Shown here piece after piece: positions 8,639-17,914 of a stretch of 64,000 nt of DNA (the stretch's first letter is position 1; each line of letters opens with the position of its first letter). Both the position numbers and the translations under genes were made by a program. Origin of the DNA: Algoriphagus ratkowskyi (lineage in GTDB: Bacteria; Bacteroidota; Bacteroidia; Cytophagales; Cyclobacteriaceae); NCBI RefSeq assembly GCF_002150505.1, contig NZ_MSSV01000015.1, forward strand, positions 152,507 through 216,506, read 5' to 3'. The notes under the pieces are model-generated. The model was not told where the DNA came from and ran no database searches. It was given only the letters and a program-made list of their open reading frames with translations.

Positions 8639-9954
8639 TTGGATTGAAGTCTTTCTGGCGTATTGGGAATTTTATTTATAATTGAGTTTGATCCGTCAGC
8701 ATCCTTTTGGATTTCAAAAGAATCATAGAGTTTGCCAAGTGTTGTGTAGGTTTTAAAAGTCAACAGGTCATCTTTAACATTGATCCATTGGTAAGTCTGA
8801 GTGCTATACCCTTTCCGTGTCATCCACTCATCAGGTTTCAAATCATACATTTTTGGCCCGGCCACAGAGACGACATAGACAGTGCCTTTGTCGTAGTTAA
8901 GTTTACCATTTTCATCGAAGGCCTGACCCCTTGCATAGGCATGATCGTGACCTTGGATAGCTAAATCAACTTTGAACTCCTGCAAAATAGGCCGTATATA
9001 ATCTATCATTTTATCATGATAACGAGTAGGGTGGGTTGCATAAACAGGATAGTGAAAAGTGATCACCGTCCATTTTCTAGGGTTATTGGTCAAAATATTT
9101 CTTAACCAATCAATCTGAGCTTTTCTATAAGTAGGGGATTCATCGATCTGCTCACCATCAAGAGAAATTACCTTTAACTCTGGATAATTTACTTCATAGC
9201 TGGTTTCTTCCAATCCTTTAGGACCATTTTTAGGAAGATTAAATTGAGCATTCCAGTGAGGAGTTAGCGTCGCGGGATTTTTAGAAAATTCATGGTTGCC
9301 TGGAGTCATCATAGAAGGAATCGTCGCATGAATCCAATCTCCAGCTTCAAACCATCCTCCCCATTCAAAATCAGCATGCTCGTTGTCTATTAAATCTCCA
9401 GCATATACTGTGAAATCCATTTTAGGTAAGTTGATCATCGCTTCTCGAATAACTCGACTAAACATAGAAACAACCTCATTTTGTACATCACCGAGGTAGA
9501 GAAAATTCACCTCCTTGTCATCTTCGGGAATAGAAAATTGAAACCATTCAGACCAGTTTTCCTCCGTTCCGACGCGATACACATACTGTTCGCCAGCCTT
9601 CAATCCTGTCAAATTCACCTGGTGATAATTGGCATGGATGACGGGTTCGCCTTCATGCTGAGACACAAGTGTTTCTGTCTCAGCTTCCAGTAAAGATACC
9701 GCTTCTCTATATTCTGGACCCGCGGTGGCAACAGCAAATTCTAATTGAGAAAAATTCCTAGAAGTGTCGGTTCTCCAGTTAATCCCTATGCCTTCCAGTG
9801 GATTTTCAGATAGATTTAGTATAATCCGATCTGGTTTTGAGCTTGGAAGTAAATAATCATTGGAAGAATTTTCTTGGGCAAATGAAAGAAATGGTGATGC
9901 AAGAATTAGGATTAAAAATAATCGCTTTAGCCTATTTAAATTACTCATTGTCAT
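8635..9954 (-). CDS. Purple-acid-phosphatase-like metallophosphoesterase with N-terminal FN3-like domain, exported
   Basis: 439 aa. The signal peptide (LKRLFLILILASPFLSFAQ) is followed by a fibronectin-III-like beta-sandwich typical of purple acid phosphatases (INWRTDTSRNFSQLEFAVA, GEQYVYRVG). The metallophosphoesterase motifs occur in order: LGDVQ, AGDLIDN, GNHEF, ITFHYP, GHDHAYAR. The first motif lacks the usual GDxG glycine/tyrosine context, so the metal centre may differ from classical enzymes. It overlaps the phosphodiesterase gene by ATGA. Two ATG codons (9954 and 9948) are possible starts. Confidence 0.82.
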   Translation of the reverse strand: MTMSNLNRLKRLFLILILASPFLSFAQENSSNDYLLPSSKPDRIILNLSENPLEGIGINWRTDTSRNFSQLEFAVATAGPEYREAVSLLEAETETLVSQHEGEPVIHANYHQVNLTGLKAGEQYVYRVGTEENWSEWFQFSIPEDDKEVNFLYLGDVQNEVVSMFSRVIREAMINLPKMDFTVYAGDLIDNEHADFEWGGWFEAGDWIHATIPSMMTPGNHEFSKNPATLTPHWNAQFNLPKNGPKGLEETSYEVNYPELKVISLDGEQIDESPTYRKAQIDWLRNILTNNPRKWTVITFHYPVYATHPTRYHDKMIDYIRPILQEFKVDLAIQGHDHAYARGQAFDENGKLNYDKGTVYVVSVAGPKMYDLKPDEWMTRKGYSTQTYQWINVKDDLLTFKTYTTLGKLYDSFEIQKDADGSNSIINKIPNTPERLQSK

Positions 9955-10104
9955 ATTTTTATGGGTATTTCTAAGCGCTTTTTTAGCTTATGAGTAGATG
10001 AGTTAAATATGGTTATCATAGTATATACCCTGATAGTGCTTATTCAGGCTATTGAATCTGCTAAACATTAAGTGAAGCTGATACCTACTATCTAAACTAC
10101 TAAA

Positions 10105-10135
10105 ACAAAACCCGAAGTCGCCTCCGGGTTTTTGT
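10105..10135 (-). terminator. Intrinsic terminator of the mpl-exonuclease unit
   Basis: AAAACCCG (10107-10114) pairs with CGGGTTTT (10125-10132), with T-rich flanks on both sides, so it can work in either direction. The nearest gene it can serve is the exonuclease gene on the minus strand. Confidence 0.65.
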
Positions 10136-10192
10136 TTTTGATAAGGTAAGCCAAAAGCATTCTAAAATAAGCTTCAAAATTGAATTGAGAGT

Positions 10193-10215
10193 ACTTCGGT
10201 CTTCTGTCTTCCAGC
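10193..10215. repeat. Short heptad repeat (GCTGGAA GACAGAA GACCGAA on minus strand)
   Basis: Three 7-nt units on the minus strand match the units seen at 25096, 28384 and 49327. Confidence 0.5.
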
Positions 10216-10269
10216 TTATAAAACAATGAGAAGATTACTAAAGACATCAATAAAGCTAAGTTCAAATAC

Positions 10270-11073
10270 TTACATATTAAATCCTCTTAGTTTGATCTGA
10301 GTAAGTTTCCTTTTGGTGTCTAGCGGGAAATCTCCTCGCATCATCCAGTCATAATATCCTGGCTCGTCTTTGAGCACTTGAGTGACTGGAGTTCCTTTTT
10401 GCTTCCCGAAGTTGAAAACTTCAACACCTTCGTTATTGAATACAAACCTGCCGGCTAGATCTACCATTTTCTCATTGAGCAGGTCATGTAGTTTCTTCAT
10501 GTCGTTTTCGAAGACTCCCACTTTATTACCCTGCAAATCTTCCATTTCTTCTCCCAAATAACGCTCTATTTGTGCTGTGAATACATCCAATGTTGCAAGC
10601 GTATCAGCTTCGGCAGAGTGAGCATTTTCTAGATTTTTGCCACAGTAAAACTTGTAGGCAGATGTCAGGTTACGTTTTTCCATCATGAAAAAGATCTTCT
10701 GCGCATCCAGTAAGTTTCTCTTCTCCACATCAAACTCGATACCTGCCCTGAGAAATTCTTCTACCAGAAGCGGAATGTCATATTTCAGTATATTGAATCC
10801 AGCAAGATCAGACTGACCGATAAACTGAACAATCTCTTTTGCCAAATCTTTAAAGGTGCTCTCCTCTTTCACATCCTTGTCGTAGATGCCATGAATTAGC
10901 GAAGCTTCAAGAGGAATAGGAATAGTAGGGTTGATCTTTTTGGTATAGATTTCCTGTCCGCCGTCAGGCTTTACTTTCACGATGGAAATCTCGACAATAC
11001 GGTCTGTGGAAATATTAATTCCGGTTGCCTCTAGGTCAAAAAAAGCGATTGAATTCTTTAAGTTTAATTGCAT
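10270..11073 (-). CDS. DnaQ-like 3'-5' exonuclease (DEDDh) with ExoX-like C-terminal domain
   Basis: 267 aa. DEDDh motifs: FFDLEATG (Asp13, Glu15), FNILKYDIPLL (second Asp), and HSAEADTLAT (catalytic His and third Asp). The C-terminal segment FNFGKQKGTPVTQV...YYDWMMRGDFP resembles the ExoX-like C-terminal domain, which is found in Bacteroidota exonucleases annotated as DNA polymerase III epsilon-like. It is probably a DNA repair or proofreading-type nuclease. It starts 2 nt after the mpl stop, so the two genes are cotranscribed. Confidence 0.85.
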   Translation of the reverse strand: MQLNLKNSIAFFDLEATGINISTDRIVEISIVKVKPDGGQEIYTKKINPTIPIPLEASLIHGIYDKDVKEESTFKDLAKEIVQFIGQSDLAGFNILKYDIPLLVEEFLRAGIEFDVEKRNLLDAQKIFFMMEKRNLTSAYKFYCGKNLENAHSAEADTLATLDVFTAQIERYLGEEMEDLQGNKVGVFENDMKKLHDLLNEKMVDLAGRFVFNNEGVEVFNFGKQKGTPVTQVLKDEPGYYDWMMRGDFPLDTKRKLTQIKLRGFNM

Positions 11074-11075
11074 GA

Positions 11076-12431
11076 TTAGTTGAATTTAGCTTTAATCGGT
11101 TCTAGGTCCATTTTGTCATAGGATCCCGAACTCATTAAAAGTAGGTTGGAATTTGTATAGTCTTGCGCTAGAAGGTATTCTTTTAGACTGTTGCTATCAG
11201 TAAATAATTTTAAATCAGGTCGTTGGAAACCATCTCTTAGCGTTTCCTCGTCCATCAATTCTAGTTTTTTCAATGCTACTGCATGAGGATCAAGGTACAC
11301 AATTGCTACATCTGCAGCTTCCATCGTCTTAGCGTAGTTAGGCAAAAACTCCTTATTAAGTGAAGAATAGGTGTGAAGTTCCTGCACGGCAATTAGCTTC
11401 CTGTTTGGGAATTGGTTCTTCACTGCCGACACAGTTGCTTTCAATTTGGATGGAGCGTGGGCAAAGTCGCGGAATAAGCTAGAGTTTTCTGTTTCCATCA
11501 AAAGCTCTTGACGCTTTGCTGCACCTTTAAAAGTTTGTATGCTTTTGTAAAACTGTTCTTTCGTAAGTCCCAAAGCTAGGCAAATGTCCATTGCACCCTG
11601 AAGATTCTGTAAGTTATGCTCTCCAAAAATGTAAATCGAAACTAATCCCTTCCCCGTTTCCAAAAATGTTTTTCCATCCTTAATAATCGCTGGATGAGCT
11701 TTATAAGCAGTTTTCTTTGCTGCAATATCACTTTTCTCCGCAGCTTCTTTCACCAGTGGATCCGCTTCGCAATAGATCAACTCACCAGCATCAGGCGTCA
11801 AATCCATCAATTTGCTAAACTGCTCTTTGTATTCGTCGAAGTCAGGAAATACATTGTAATGATCCCAAGCAATTCCGCTTACCAAAGCAATGTCATGCTT
11901 ATAATGAAAGAACTTTGGCGTTCTGTCGAGCGGAGAAGTGAGGTATTCGTCACCTTCGATGATGATCACAGGCGCATCAGAAAGTTTTACCATCAGGTCG
12001 AAACCTTCAATCTGCGCCCCAACAAGATAATCGAAATCTACATTTTGATCCTTCAACACATGGAGAATCACAGAAGTAATAGATGTCTTGCCGTGTGAGC
12101 CAGCCACTATCACGCGCTTTTTGTTTTGACTTTGATTGAAGATAAATTCAGGGAATGAATAAACCGGAATTCCCAATTCCTGAGCTTTCACAAGCTCCGG
12201 ATTGTCAATTCTAGCATGCATGCCTAGGATTATACCATCGAGGTCAGACGTAATTTTCTCAGGATACCAGCCGTATTCAGCAGGTAAAATTCCTGCTTTT
12301 TCTAATCTCGTTCGGGAAGGTTCGTAGATTTCATCGTCAGAGCCAGTTACCCGATAGCCTTTTTCTACAAGTGCCAGAGCTAGGTTGTGCATCACAGCTC
12401 CACCTACGGCTATAAAGTGATAGTTTTTCAT
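11076..12431 (-). CDS. mpl: Mur-ligase family protein, probable UDP-N-acetylmuramate:murein tripeptide ligase
   Basis: 451 aa, close to the usual Mpl length. The order is an N-terminal Rossmann domain starting FIAVGGAVMHNLALAL, the P-loop VAGSHGKTSIT, the central ATPase region GDEYLTSPLDRTPKF, and a C-terminal ligase domain with DFAHAPSKLKATV. Mpl-type proteins use GDEYdt(a/p)f-like sequences and recycle murein tripeptide by joining it to UDP-MurNAc in the cytosol. The alternative is MurC, but the GDEY and AHAP motifs and the sequence start favour Mpl. First gene of an operon with the exonuclease. Confidence 0.75.
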   Translation of the reverse strand: MKNYHFIAVGGAVMHNLALALVEKGYRVTGSDDEIYEPSRTRLEKAGILPAEYGWYPEKITSDLDGIILGMHARIDNPELVKAQELGIPVYSFPEFIFNQSQNKKRVIVAGSHGKTSITSVILHVLKDQNVDFDYLVGAQIEGFDLMVKLSDAPVIIIEGDEYLTSPLDRTPKFFHYKHDIALVSGIAWDHYNVFPDFDEYKEQFSKLMDLTPDAGELIYCEADPLVKEAAEKSDIAAKKTAYKAHPAIIKDGKTFLETGKGLVSIYIFGEHNLQNLQGAMDICLALGLTKEQFYKSIQTFKGAAKRQELLMETENSSLFRDFAHAPSKLKATVSAVKNQFPNRKLIAVQELHTYSSLNKEFLPNYAKTMEAADVAIVYLDPHAVALKKLELMDEETLRDGFQRPDLKLFTDSNSLKEYLLAQDYTNSNLLLMSSGSYDKMDLEPIKAKFN

Positions 12432-12766
12432 TTGGAAAAATAATAGGTTGGAATTCTACTGTAAACTTAAAAATAATAATTGGCTGCTCGGAAGACTAGC
12501 AATTCTAATTCGAAAGTTTTTCTCTGAGTGGTATGATTCTTCTACTATGGAGTATGTCATTTTCATTGTAAAATCTGGAAATCTAAGCTCAATAAGCTTC
12601 AGTGTGGTTTCGGACGATTATATTTTAGCTTGTGTTTTGTGATTAAGAAAAGGCATTTATTAAAAATAATTATCGCTTTGAGGCTTGATTATTGAGTCTT
12701 TCAAATGTTGATAACTTGGGTAGAAGTTGTTCAAAACTCTTGCCTTTTTCCCAATACATTTGTTCT
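12432..12766. other. Divergent mpl/dnaB intergenic region (335 bp)
   Basis: AT-rich, with no ORF I can support. A TACATTTG box (12755-12762), matching the Bacteroidota -7 consensus TAnnTTTG, lies 4 nt before the dnaB ATG. The best upstream TTG (12727-12729) is spaced 25 nt away instead of about 19, so the promoter call is weak. Confidence 0.4.
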
Positions 12767-14347
12767 ATGAACGAGAAAAGTAGCAATCCACGTATCACCC
12801 GTACTAAGCCAACTCACACAAATACGAACCAACTTGGTAAAGTTCCTCCGCAAGCCATTGAGCTTGAGGAAGCTGTGCTTGGAGCCTTGATGCTGGAGAA
12901 GGATGCGCTTACTAACGTGATAGATATTTTGAAGGTGGAGAGCTTTTACAAGGATGCTCATCAGGTAATTTTTCAGGCGATTTTGGATTTATTTACAGAA
13001 AGCCAGCCGATCGATTTGCTCACAGTTACTTCTCAGCTTCGCAAAAGTGGAACTTTGGAAATTGCTGGAGGAGCTTTCTACGTGACAGAATTGACATCTA
13101 AAGTTGCTTCTGCTGCCAATATTGAATACCACGCAAGGATTATCACCGAGCAATCCATTAAGCGTGAGATGATCAGAATTGCTTCCGATATTCAAAAAGA
13201 TGCGTACGAGGAGACTACAGATGTTTTTGAATTGCTCGATAAAATGGAGCAGAACCTTTTTGAAATATCAGAAAAGAATATTAGAAAGAATTACTCAGAC
13301 ATGAAATCCATCATGCGAGAGGCGATCATAGAATTAGAAGCTAGAAAAGGCCAAAAGGATGGATTGACCGGCGTTCCATCTGGTTTGACTGCTTTGGATC
13401 GTGTGACGGCTGGTTGGCAAAAATCAGATTTGGTAATTATTGCAGCACGTCCTGCGATGGGGAAGACAGCATTCGTCCTCTCGGTATTGAGAAATGCGGC
13501 TGTAGATCATAATCGTCCTGTTGCGATTTTCTCTTTGGAGATGTCCTCCATTCAGTTAGTTAATCGTTTGATTTCATCCGAAGCTGAACTTGATTCAGAA
13601 AAAATTAAAAAGGGTTCTTTGGCCGAGCATGAGTGGGCTCAGTTGGTTCATAAGACGGCCAAACTCTCAAAAGCACCACTTTTCGTAGATGATACGCCTG
13701 CACTTTCAATCCTTGAGCTTCGTGCTAAATGTAGAAAGCTGAAGGCGCAGCACGATATTCAGATGATTGTAATTGATTATTTGCAGCTGATGTCAGGTGA
13801 TTCTAAAGGTGGATTTGGAGGAAATAGAGAGCAGGAAATTGCAAGTATTTCCAGAGCGCTGAAGAAAATTGCAAAGGAACTGGAAGTTCCCGTGATAGCA
13901 CTTTCTCAGCTTTCCAGAGCGGTGGAAACTAGAGGCGGAGATAAGCGACCTCAACTTTCAGATTTAAGGGAATCAGGAGCCATCGAGCAAGATGCAGATA
14001 TGGTAATGTTCCTATATCGCCCAGAATATTATGGAATCACCGAGGATGAGGATGGTCATTCTACTCAAGGAGTTGGTGAAGTGATTATTGCCAAGCACAG
14101 AAATGGTTCATTGGACAATGTGAAACTTCGTTTCATTGGTAGATATACAAAGTTTCAGGATTTGGATGGCTTTGGAAATATGCAAGATCCACAAGGTGGA
14201 AACGCGGTTTACAGACCTACCTTCGCTGCACAATCAAGTGGGGTTTCTGAGTTTGATTCTGGAAATACTATCAAGCTTCAAAGTAAAGCCAATAGTGATG
14301 ATGGAGAAGATTTATTAAATAGAAATAATTCAGAAGACGCATTTTAA
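12767..14347 (+). CDS. dnaB: Replicative DNA helicase DnaB
   Basis: 526 aa from the ATG at 12767. The open frame extends to a TTG at 12692, but those extra 25 residues are low in conservation and overlap the promoter-like box. The N-terminal DnaB domain (PPQAIELEEAVLGALMLEKDAL) is followed by the RecA-like domain with Walker A (AARPAMGKTAF), Walker B (IVIDYLQLMSG) and a conserved core ending in SRAVETRGGDKRPQLSDLRESG and the arginine-rich GAIEQDAD region. The hexameric helicase unwinds DNA at the replication fork. It is divergent from mpl. Confidence 0.95.
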   Translation: MNEKSSNPRITRTKPTHTNTNQLGKVPPQAIELEEAVLGALMLEKDALTNVIDILKVESFYKDAHQVIFQAILDLFTESQPIDLLTVTSQLRKSGTLEIAGGAFYVTELTSKVASAANIEYHARIITEQSIKREMIRIASDIQKDAYEETTDVFELLDKMEQNLFEISEKNIRKNYSDMKSIMREAIIELEARKGQKDGLTGVPSGLTALDRVTAGWQKSDLVIIAARPAMGKTAFVLSVLRNAAVDHNRPVAIFSLEMSSIQLVNRLISSEAELDSEKIKKGSLAEHEWAQLVHKTAKLSKAPLFVDDTPALSILELRAKCRKLKAQHDIQMIVIDYLQLMSGDSKGGFGGNREQEIASISRALKKIAKELEVPVIALSQLSRAVETRGGDKRPQLSDLRESGAIEQDADMVMFLYRPEYYGITEDEDGHSTQGVGEVIIAKHRNGSLDNVKLRFIGRYTKFQDLDGFGNMQDPQGGNAVYRPTFAAQSSGVSEFDSGNTIKLQSKANSDDGEDLLNRNNSEDAF

Positions 14348-14396
14348 CCAATGCATTGCACCTAGAAGCCATTTAGCATATCTTTTCAGTTAACCT

Positions 14397-14433
14397 GACG
14401 GAAGGCTGGAGACCGGAGAAGGAAGATGGCGAC
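14397..14433. repeat. Heptad repeat tract
   Basis: Plus-strand units GACGGAA, GGCTGGA, GACCGGA, GAAGGAA and GATGGCG run in 7-nt register in the dnaB to oxidoreductase gap. The rest of this 233-bp gap shows nothing I can name. Confidence 0.5.
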
Positions 14434-14580
14434 TAATTTCAGATTAAATACTAAAATTCATGGTGCTTCGGTCACCATTCTACCGAAAGTTATAGTGAAG
14501 TATTGCCGGAGGCTAATCAAAGAATATGTGATTGGTGGCATAACTACAGATAATCTAATTTTTGACCAATAATTTTCCCC

Positions 14581-15579
14581 ATGAAAGCAATTACTCTAGA
14601 TAGTTCTCAGGATTCCAAATTACTTCTGACTGACGTTCAGTCACGAGCCTTGCTTCCGGGCGAGGTAAGAGTGCAGATTAAAGCGGCAGCTTTAAATCAT
14701 CGCGATGAATGGTGCAGAAAGGGTTTGTACCCCAATCTGAAAGATGGAGTAGTTTTAGGTTCTGATGGAGCTGGAATAGTTGCTGAAATAGGAGAGGGAG
14801 TGGATTATGACTGGTTGCAAAAAGAAGTAATTATAAATCCAGCGTTGAATTGGGGAGCAAACCAAAAAGTTCAAAGCGAAGCATTTGAGATTTTAGGTAT
14901 GCCGAGAAATGGCACGCTTGCTGAATCAGTCATTGTTCCGCTTGATAGATTGCATGAGAAACCAGCGCACTTAAGTTGGGAAGAAGCAGGTGCATTGCCG
15001 CTAGCAGGTTTGACAGCTTTCCGTGCACTTACTTTTCAAGGAGATCTTCAGGCCGGAGAAAACCTCTTAGTCACTGGTTTTGGTGGGGGTGTAGCTCAAT
15101 TTGCAGTTCAGTTTGGATTGGCACTTGGGGCAAGAGTATCCACAAGTAGTAGCAGCCCTGAGAAATTGGAGAGGGCGAATGCGTTGGGCGTGGATTTCAC
15201 GTTTAATTACATGGATCACAACTGGATTTCAAAAGCCTTTGAAGAGACAAATGGTTTTGATCTAATCGTAGATGGAGCTGTTGGTGACACACTAAATCAT
15301 CTTATTGAAGTAGCTAAGCCTGGTGGGAAAATTGTTTTCTATGGAGCTACATTAGGTAATCCCAGCAAATTGATAGCTCGAAAAATATTTTGGAATCAGC
15401 TAAAAATCATGGGAACAACCATGGGTTCTGATCAGGACTTCATAAACATGCTTTCTTTGGTATGCGAAAAGAGAATTGTTCCGATTATCGATCAGGTTTT
15501 CAAATTTGATGAGGCAGAGGAAGCTTTTGATCGAATGCGTGATGGCAAGCAGACAGGGAAGATCGTATTGGTTCCTTAA
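14581..15579 (+). CDS. Zinc-type/MDR NAD(P)-dependent oxidoreductase, quinone-oxidoreductase-like
   Basis: 332 aa. The GroES-like N-terminal part (VQIKAAALNHRDEWCRKGLYP, VLGSDGAGIVAEIG) is followed by a Rossmann domain with TGFGGGVAQFAVQFGLALGA and a C-terminal QTGKIVL end typical of MDR quinone/alkene reductases. The four-Cys structural zinc loop is absent, as in the quinone-oxidoreductase branch. Substrate unknown. The stop codon overlaps the stop of the convergent gene by a few bases. Confidence 0.8.
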   Translation: MKAITLDSSQDSKLLLTDVQSRALLPGEVRVQIKAAALNHRDEWCRKGLYPNLKDGVVLGSDGAGIVAEIGEGVDYDWLQKEVIINPALNWGANQKVQSEAFEILGMPRNGTLAESVIVPLDRLHEKPAHLSWEEAGALPLAGLTAFRALTFQGDLQAGENLLVTGFGGGVAQFAVQFGLALGARVSTSSSSPEKLERANALGVDFTFNYMDHNWISKAFEETNGFDLIVDGAVGDTLNHLIEVAKPGGKIVFYGATLGNPSKLIARKIFWNQLKIMGTTMGSDQDFINMLSLVCEKRIVPIIDQVFKFDEAEEAFDRMRDGKQTGKIVLVP

Positions 15580-16061
15580 ATCTCCACGTAAGTTTCGCCA
15601 AATTCCTTCTTAGCTATTCGATAAATTTCATCTTTTTGAGTTGGAACAACTAGCATATCTCCAGATTTGAGTATCATACTATCTTTCCAAGGCGCTTGAA
15701 ATTCCAATACTTTTGTGCTCCCCAAATCAGCCAAATGGCTGTCATCAACTCGAATTCCTAGTATTTCAACATTTGGCTGATAGCATCCCCAGCCTTGCTC
15801 CAGTGATTGGACCAAGGAATATTTCTTCTGGAAAGTTTCTGCTTTGACTAGATACAATTCATTGGTACTTGTTTGATTCTCAACCAGCCAATCGCCCGCT
15901 TCAGCTGTATTTTGTGTCTCATCACCATCAGAAGTTTTCGTAACCACCAACTGTCCAGGTTGGGCCTTCTTGGCACGAATCATACTTTTCTTTTTGTATC
16001 GCTTGCCACTTTTTTCCAAAAGAGGAAGAAAATGAGCTAACATTTCTTTTTGGGTGATCAT
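15576..16061 (-). CDS. PGDYG-domain-like protein
   Basis: 161 aa, cytosolic. Its middle part AEAGDWLVENQTSTNELYLV is similar to the PGDYG motif domain found in small proteins of unknown function. The N-terminal 55 residues are basic (KSGKRYKKKSMIRAKKA), which could bind nucleic acid, but this is a guess from composition. It is convergent with the oxidoreductase gene, with stop codons overlapping. Monocistronic. Confidence 0.5.
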   Translation of the reverse strand: MITQKEMLAHFLPLLEKSGKRYKKKSMIRAKKAQPGQLVVTKTSDGDETQNTAEAGDWLVENQTSTNELYLVKAETFQKKYSLVQSLEQGWGCYQPNVEILGIRVDDSHLADLGSTKVLEFQAPWKDSMILKSGDMLVVPTQKDEIYRIAKKEFGETYVEI

Positions 16062-16189
16062 TGCGTTGGAGGATTGGATTGAAAGGTCAAGATAAGAAAA
16101 CGACTCAGAAACTTACTGCCTCAACTTCAAGTTTAGGATAGATTATATCATAGGTTAAACTGCCTGGTGGAGGCTAAATCAATGGGAGC

Positions 16190-17323
16190 TTAGTTACTGA
16201 TTTTAAGTTTATAGATAGATGTTTTGTCTTCCGCTCCAAAGAAATTCTGATTTTTTAATGCAATAATTTCATCCTCAGAATTGTAAACACCATTAAACAC
16301 CAGGCCTTTAGGTAGCTCTATATCTTTTTGCAAAAGAGAATCATTTCTATCAAATACAGCAGCAAATCTTGGAATACCATCAATAAAATTGCGCAATTCC
16401 TCGGCTTTCTCAGTGTCATATTGATTTAAGGTTTCATTCTTTTCACCTTTCGTATAGATCAAAATTGTGTAGTCAGACAAAGGATATAAGCTTTCTATTC
16501 TCCCAAAAAGATTAGGTGCTAGCTGTCGATTTAATAACCACGGTGTTTCGATTGGAACACCGACTACGTCCAATGCATCAGGTATCTCTAGGTCTACAGT
16601 TTTTACATAAATCACCTCATCCTCCTTTTCCTCATAAACATGATATTTTCGCTCTGCTCTCATATGGAGATACCATTTCCCATCTCTTTTAGCAATAGTG
16701 GGAAACATCCAACCATAATAGTTTCCATCCTCATAAATTGATCCAGGAGGAAATTCCATTGTATTGGAGACATCACCAGTCTTAGAGTCCAACACTTCCA
16801 AAAGTGGACTTTCATAGATTCGTTTGTAAAAAGCTGATTGGTCTTTATTTTCCGCCTCATCACGTTCTGGGCGGATATAGGAGTAATTCGTCCCCAGTTT
16901 GTAAGCAGAAAAACTTAACTCATTGAAATAATAATGTTCACGGGGTATTTCAATGCGATTAACCTCACCATCTGTATCGAATTGAAAAAGACCATTTCTT
17001 ACATCCATTAAAGTTGCTTTACCATCCAAAAAACCTTTTCCAACTACCCAAGTGATAACGTTGGATTTGGCTGTTTGCACAGAAAATTGAGGTTGAGATT
17101 TGCCATCTTCATCAAAAAGAACAACATCATTAACATCAGAATCCAAGCCCAGATACAGACCAGATTCTGGATCAAAATCAAAAACATTCAGATTACCTAA
17201 ATAATCCACCTGTATAGAATCTTGGATTTCAAGGTTAAATGACTTAGCTGAATTGTCAGCCGAATTTTCAGATGTACAACTGAAAACCGATGCAAGAATA
17301 ATAATCAGGGCTAGATGTTTCAT
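16190..17323 (-). CDS. Lipoprotein, DUF4221-like beta-propeller
   Basis: 377 aa. The lipobox VFSC (Cys16) is followed by repeated aromatic/acidic strand patterns such as GNLNVFDFDPESGLYLG, NDVVLFDEDG and DKTSIYKLKISN, which suggest a beta-propeller. In overall style it resembles the Bacteroidota DUF4221 lipoproteins. Function unknown. No operon partner: it is divergent from nothing close and lies between single genes. Confidence 0.55.
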   Translation of the reverse strand: MKHLALIIILASVFSCTSENSADNSAKSFNLEIQDSIQVDYLGNLNVFDFDPESGLYLGLDSDVNDVVLFDEDGKSQPQFSVQTAKSNVITWVVGKGFLDGKATLMDVRNGLFQFDTDGEVNRIEIPREHYYFNELSFSAYKLGTNYSYIRPERDEAENKDQSAFYKRIYESPLLEVLDSKTGDVSNTMEFPPGSIYEDGNYYGWMFPTIAKRDGKWYLHMRAERKYHVYEEKEDEVIYVKTVDLEIPDALDVVGVPIETPWLLNRQLAPNLFGRIESLYPLSDYTILIYTKGEKNETLNQYDTEKAEELRNFIDGIPRFAAVFDRNDSLLQKDIELPKGLVFNGVYNSEDEIIALKNQNFFGAEDKTSIYKLKISN

Positions 17324-17507
17324 GATTTCAAGCTTAGTAACTAGTATTTCAATTTTTGTATTAAGATAGAAAGAAAATGAGTAAGCATTTCTAGCAGGAG
17401 AATCTTAATTACGAAGGATTAAAAAATTTGATCTAGATCATATAAGCACAAAAGGTTTTTCACGAACTTAAGCTGGTTTCAATCTTTTTTGACGCTAAAA
17501 TTTCAAC

Positions 17508-17840
17508 TTAATCTAGGTCGTTTTCAAAGAGAAAATTTTGATAGGCATTCTGTAATTCCTGTAGAGCTTTGGTGTTTTTTTCCACACGAGCTAGAACTAT
17601 ACCATTTTCAAAAATCACTTTTGATTGGGCTATTTCCCCCATTTCGGCATATAAATGAGCGGCGGGAAAGTAGGTGGCAAGGTAAGTTGGATGTTCAGCA
17701 AGCAATTTGGCAAAGAGTGAATATGCCTCATCTTGATCTGATTCTCGAAATTCTATTGCAAGTGCATACCAGTTAAAAGGGTTTTCTGGTTCCTCTTCGG
17801 TAAACTGTCGGAGTAGCTGTATCCTATCCAGATTGGTCAT
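17508..17840 (-). CDS. Small tetratricopeptide-repeat protein
   Basis: 110 aa from the ATG at 17840 (a TTG one codon upstream also extends the frame). Two to three TPR-like helical hairpins are visible: NPFNWYALAIEF, DEAYSLFAKLLAEHPTYLATYFPAAHLYAEMGE and AKVIFENGIVLA-like phases. There is no signal peptide. It is probably a scaffold for protein contacts, of unknown partner. It is divergent from etfB with a short shared upstream region. Confidence 0.6.
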   Translation of the reverse strand: MTNLDRIQLLRQFTEEEPENPFNWYALAIEFRESDQDEAYSLFAKLLAEHPTYLATYFPAAHLYAEMGEIAQSKVIFENGIVLARVEKNTKALQELQNAYQNFLFENDLD

Positions 17841-17914
17841 CAATAGTTTTTTTAATTAAGTCCTTACTGTTATTTTCACGAGAAATAAATCTAAAATAAT
17901 CTAACACTAAACCA

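Larger units (their letters stand above)
9955..10269. other. Intergenic region (315 bp) with terminator and heptad repeat
   Basis: It holds the 5' region of the phosphatase gene (AT-rich, no clear promoter seen), the terminator at 10105-10135 and a short heptad repeat at 10193-10215. No coding potential is seen. Confidence 0.6.

Noticed and set aside
12692..12766. Upstream extension of DnaB to the TTG at 12692
   Set aside because: The extra residues are not DnaB-like and lie over a promoter-like box; the ATG at 12767 is better.
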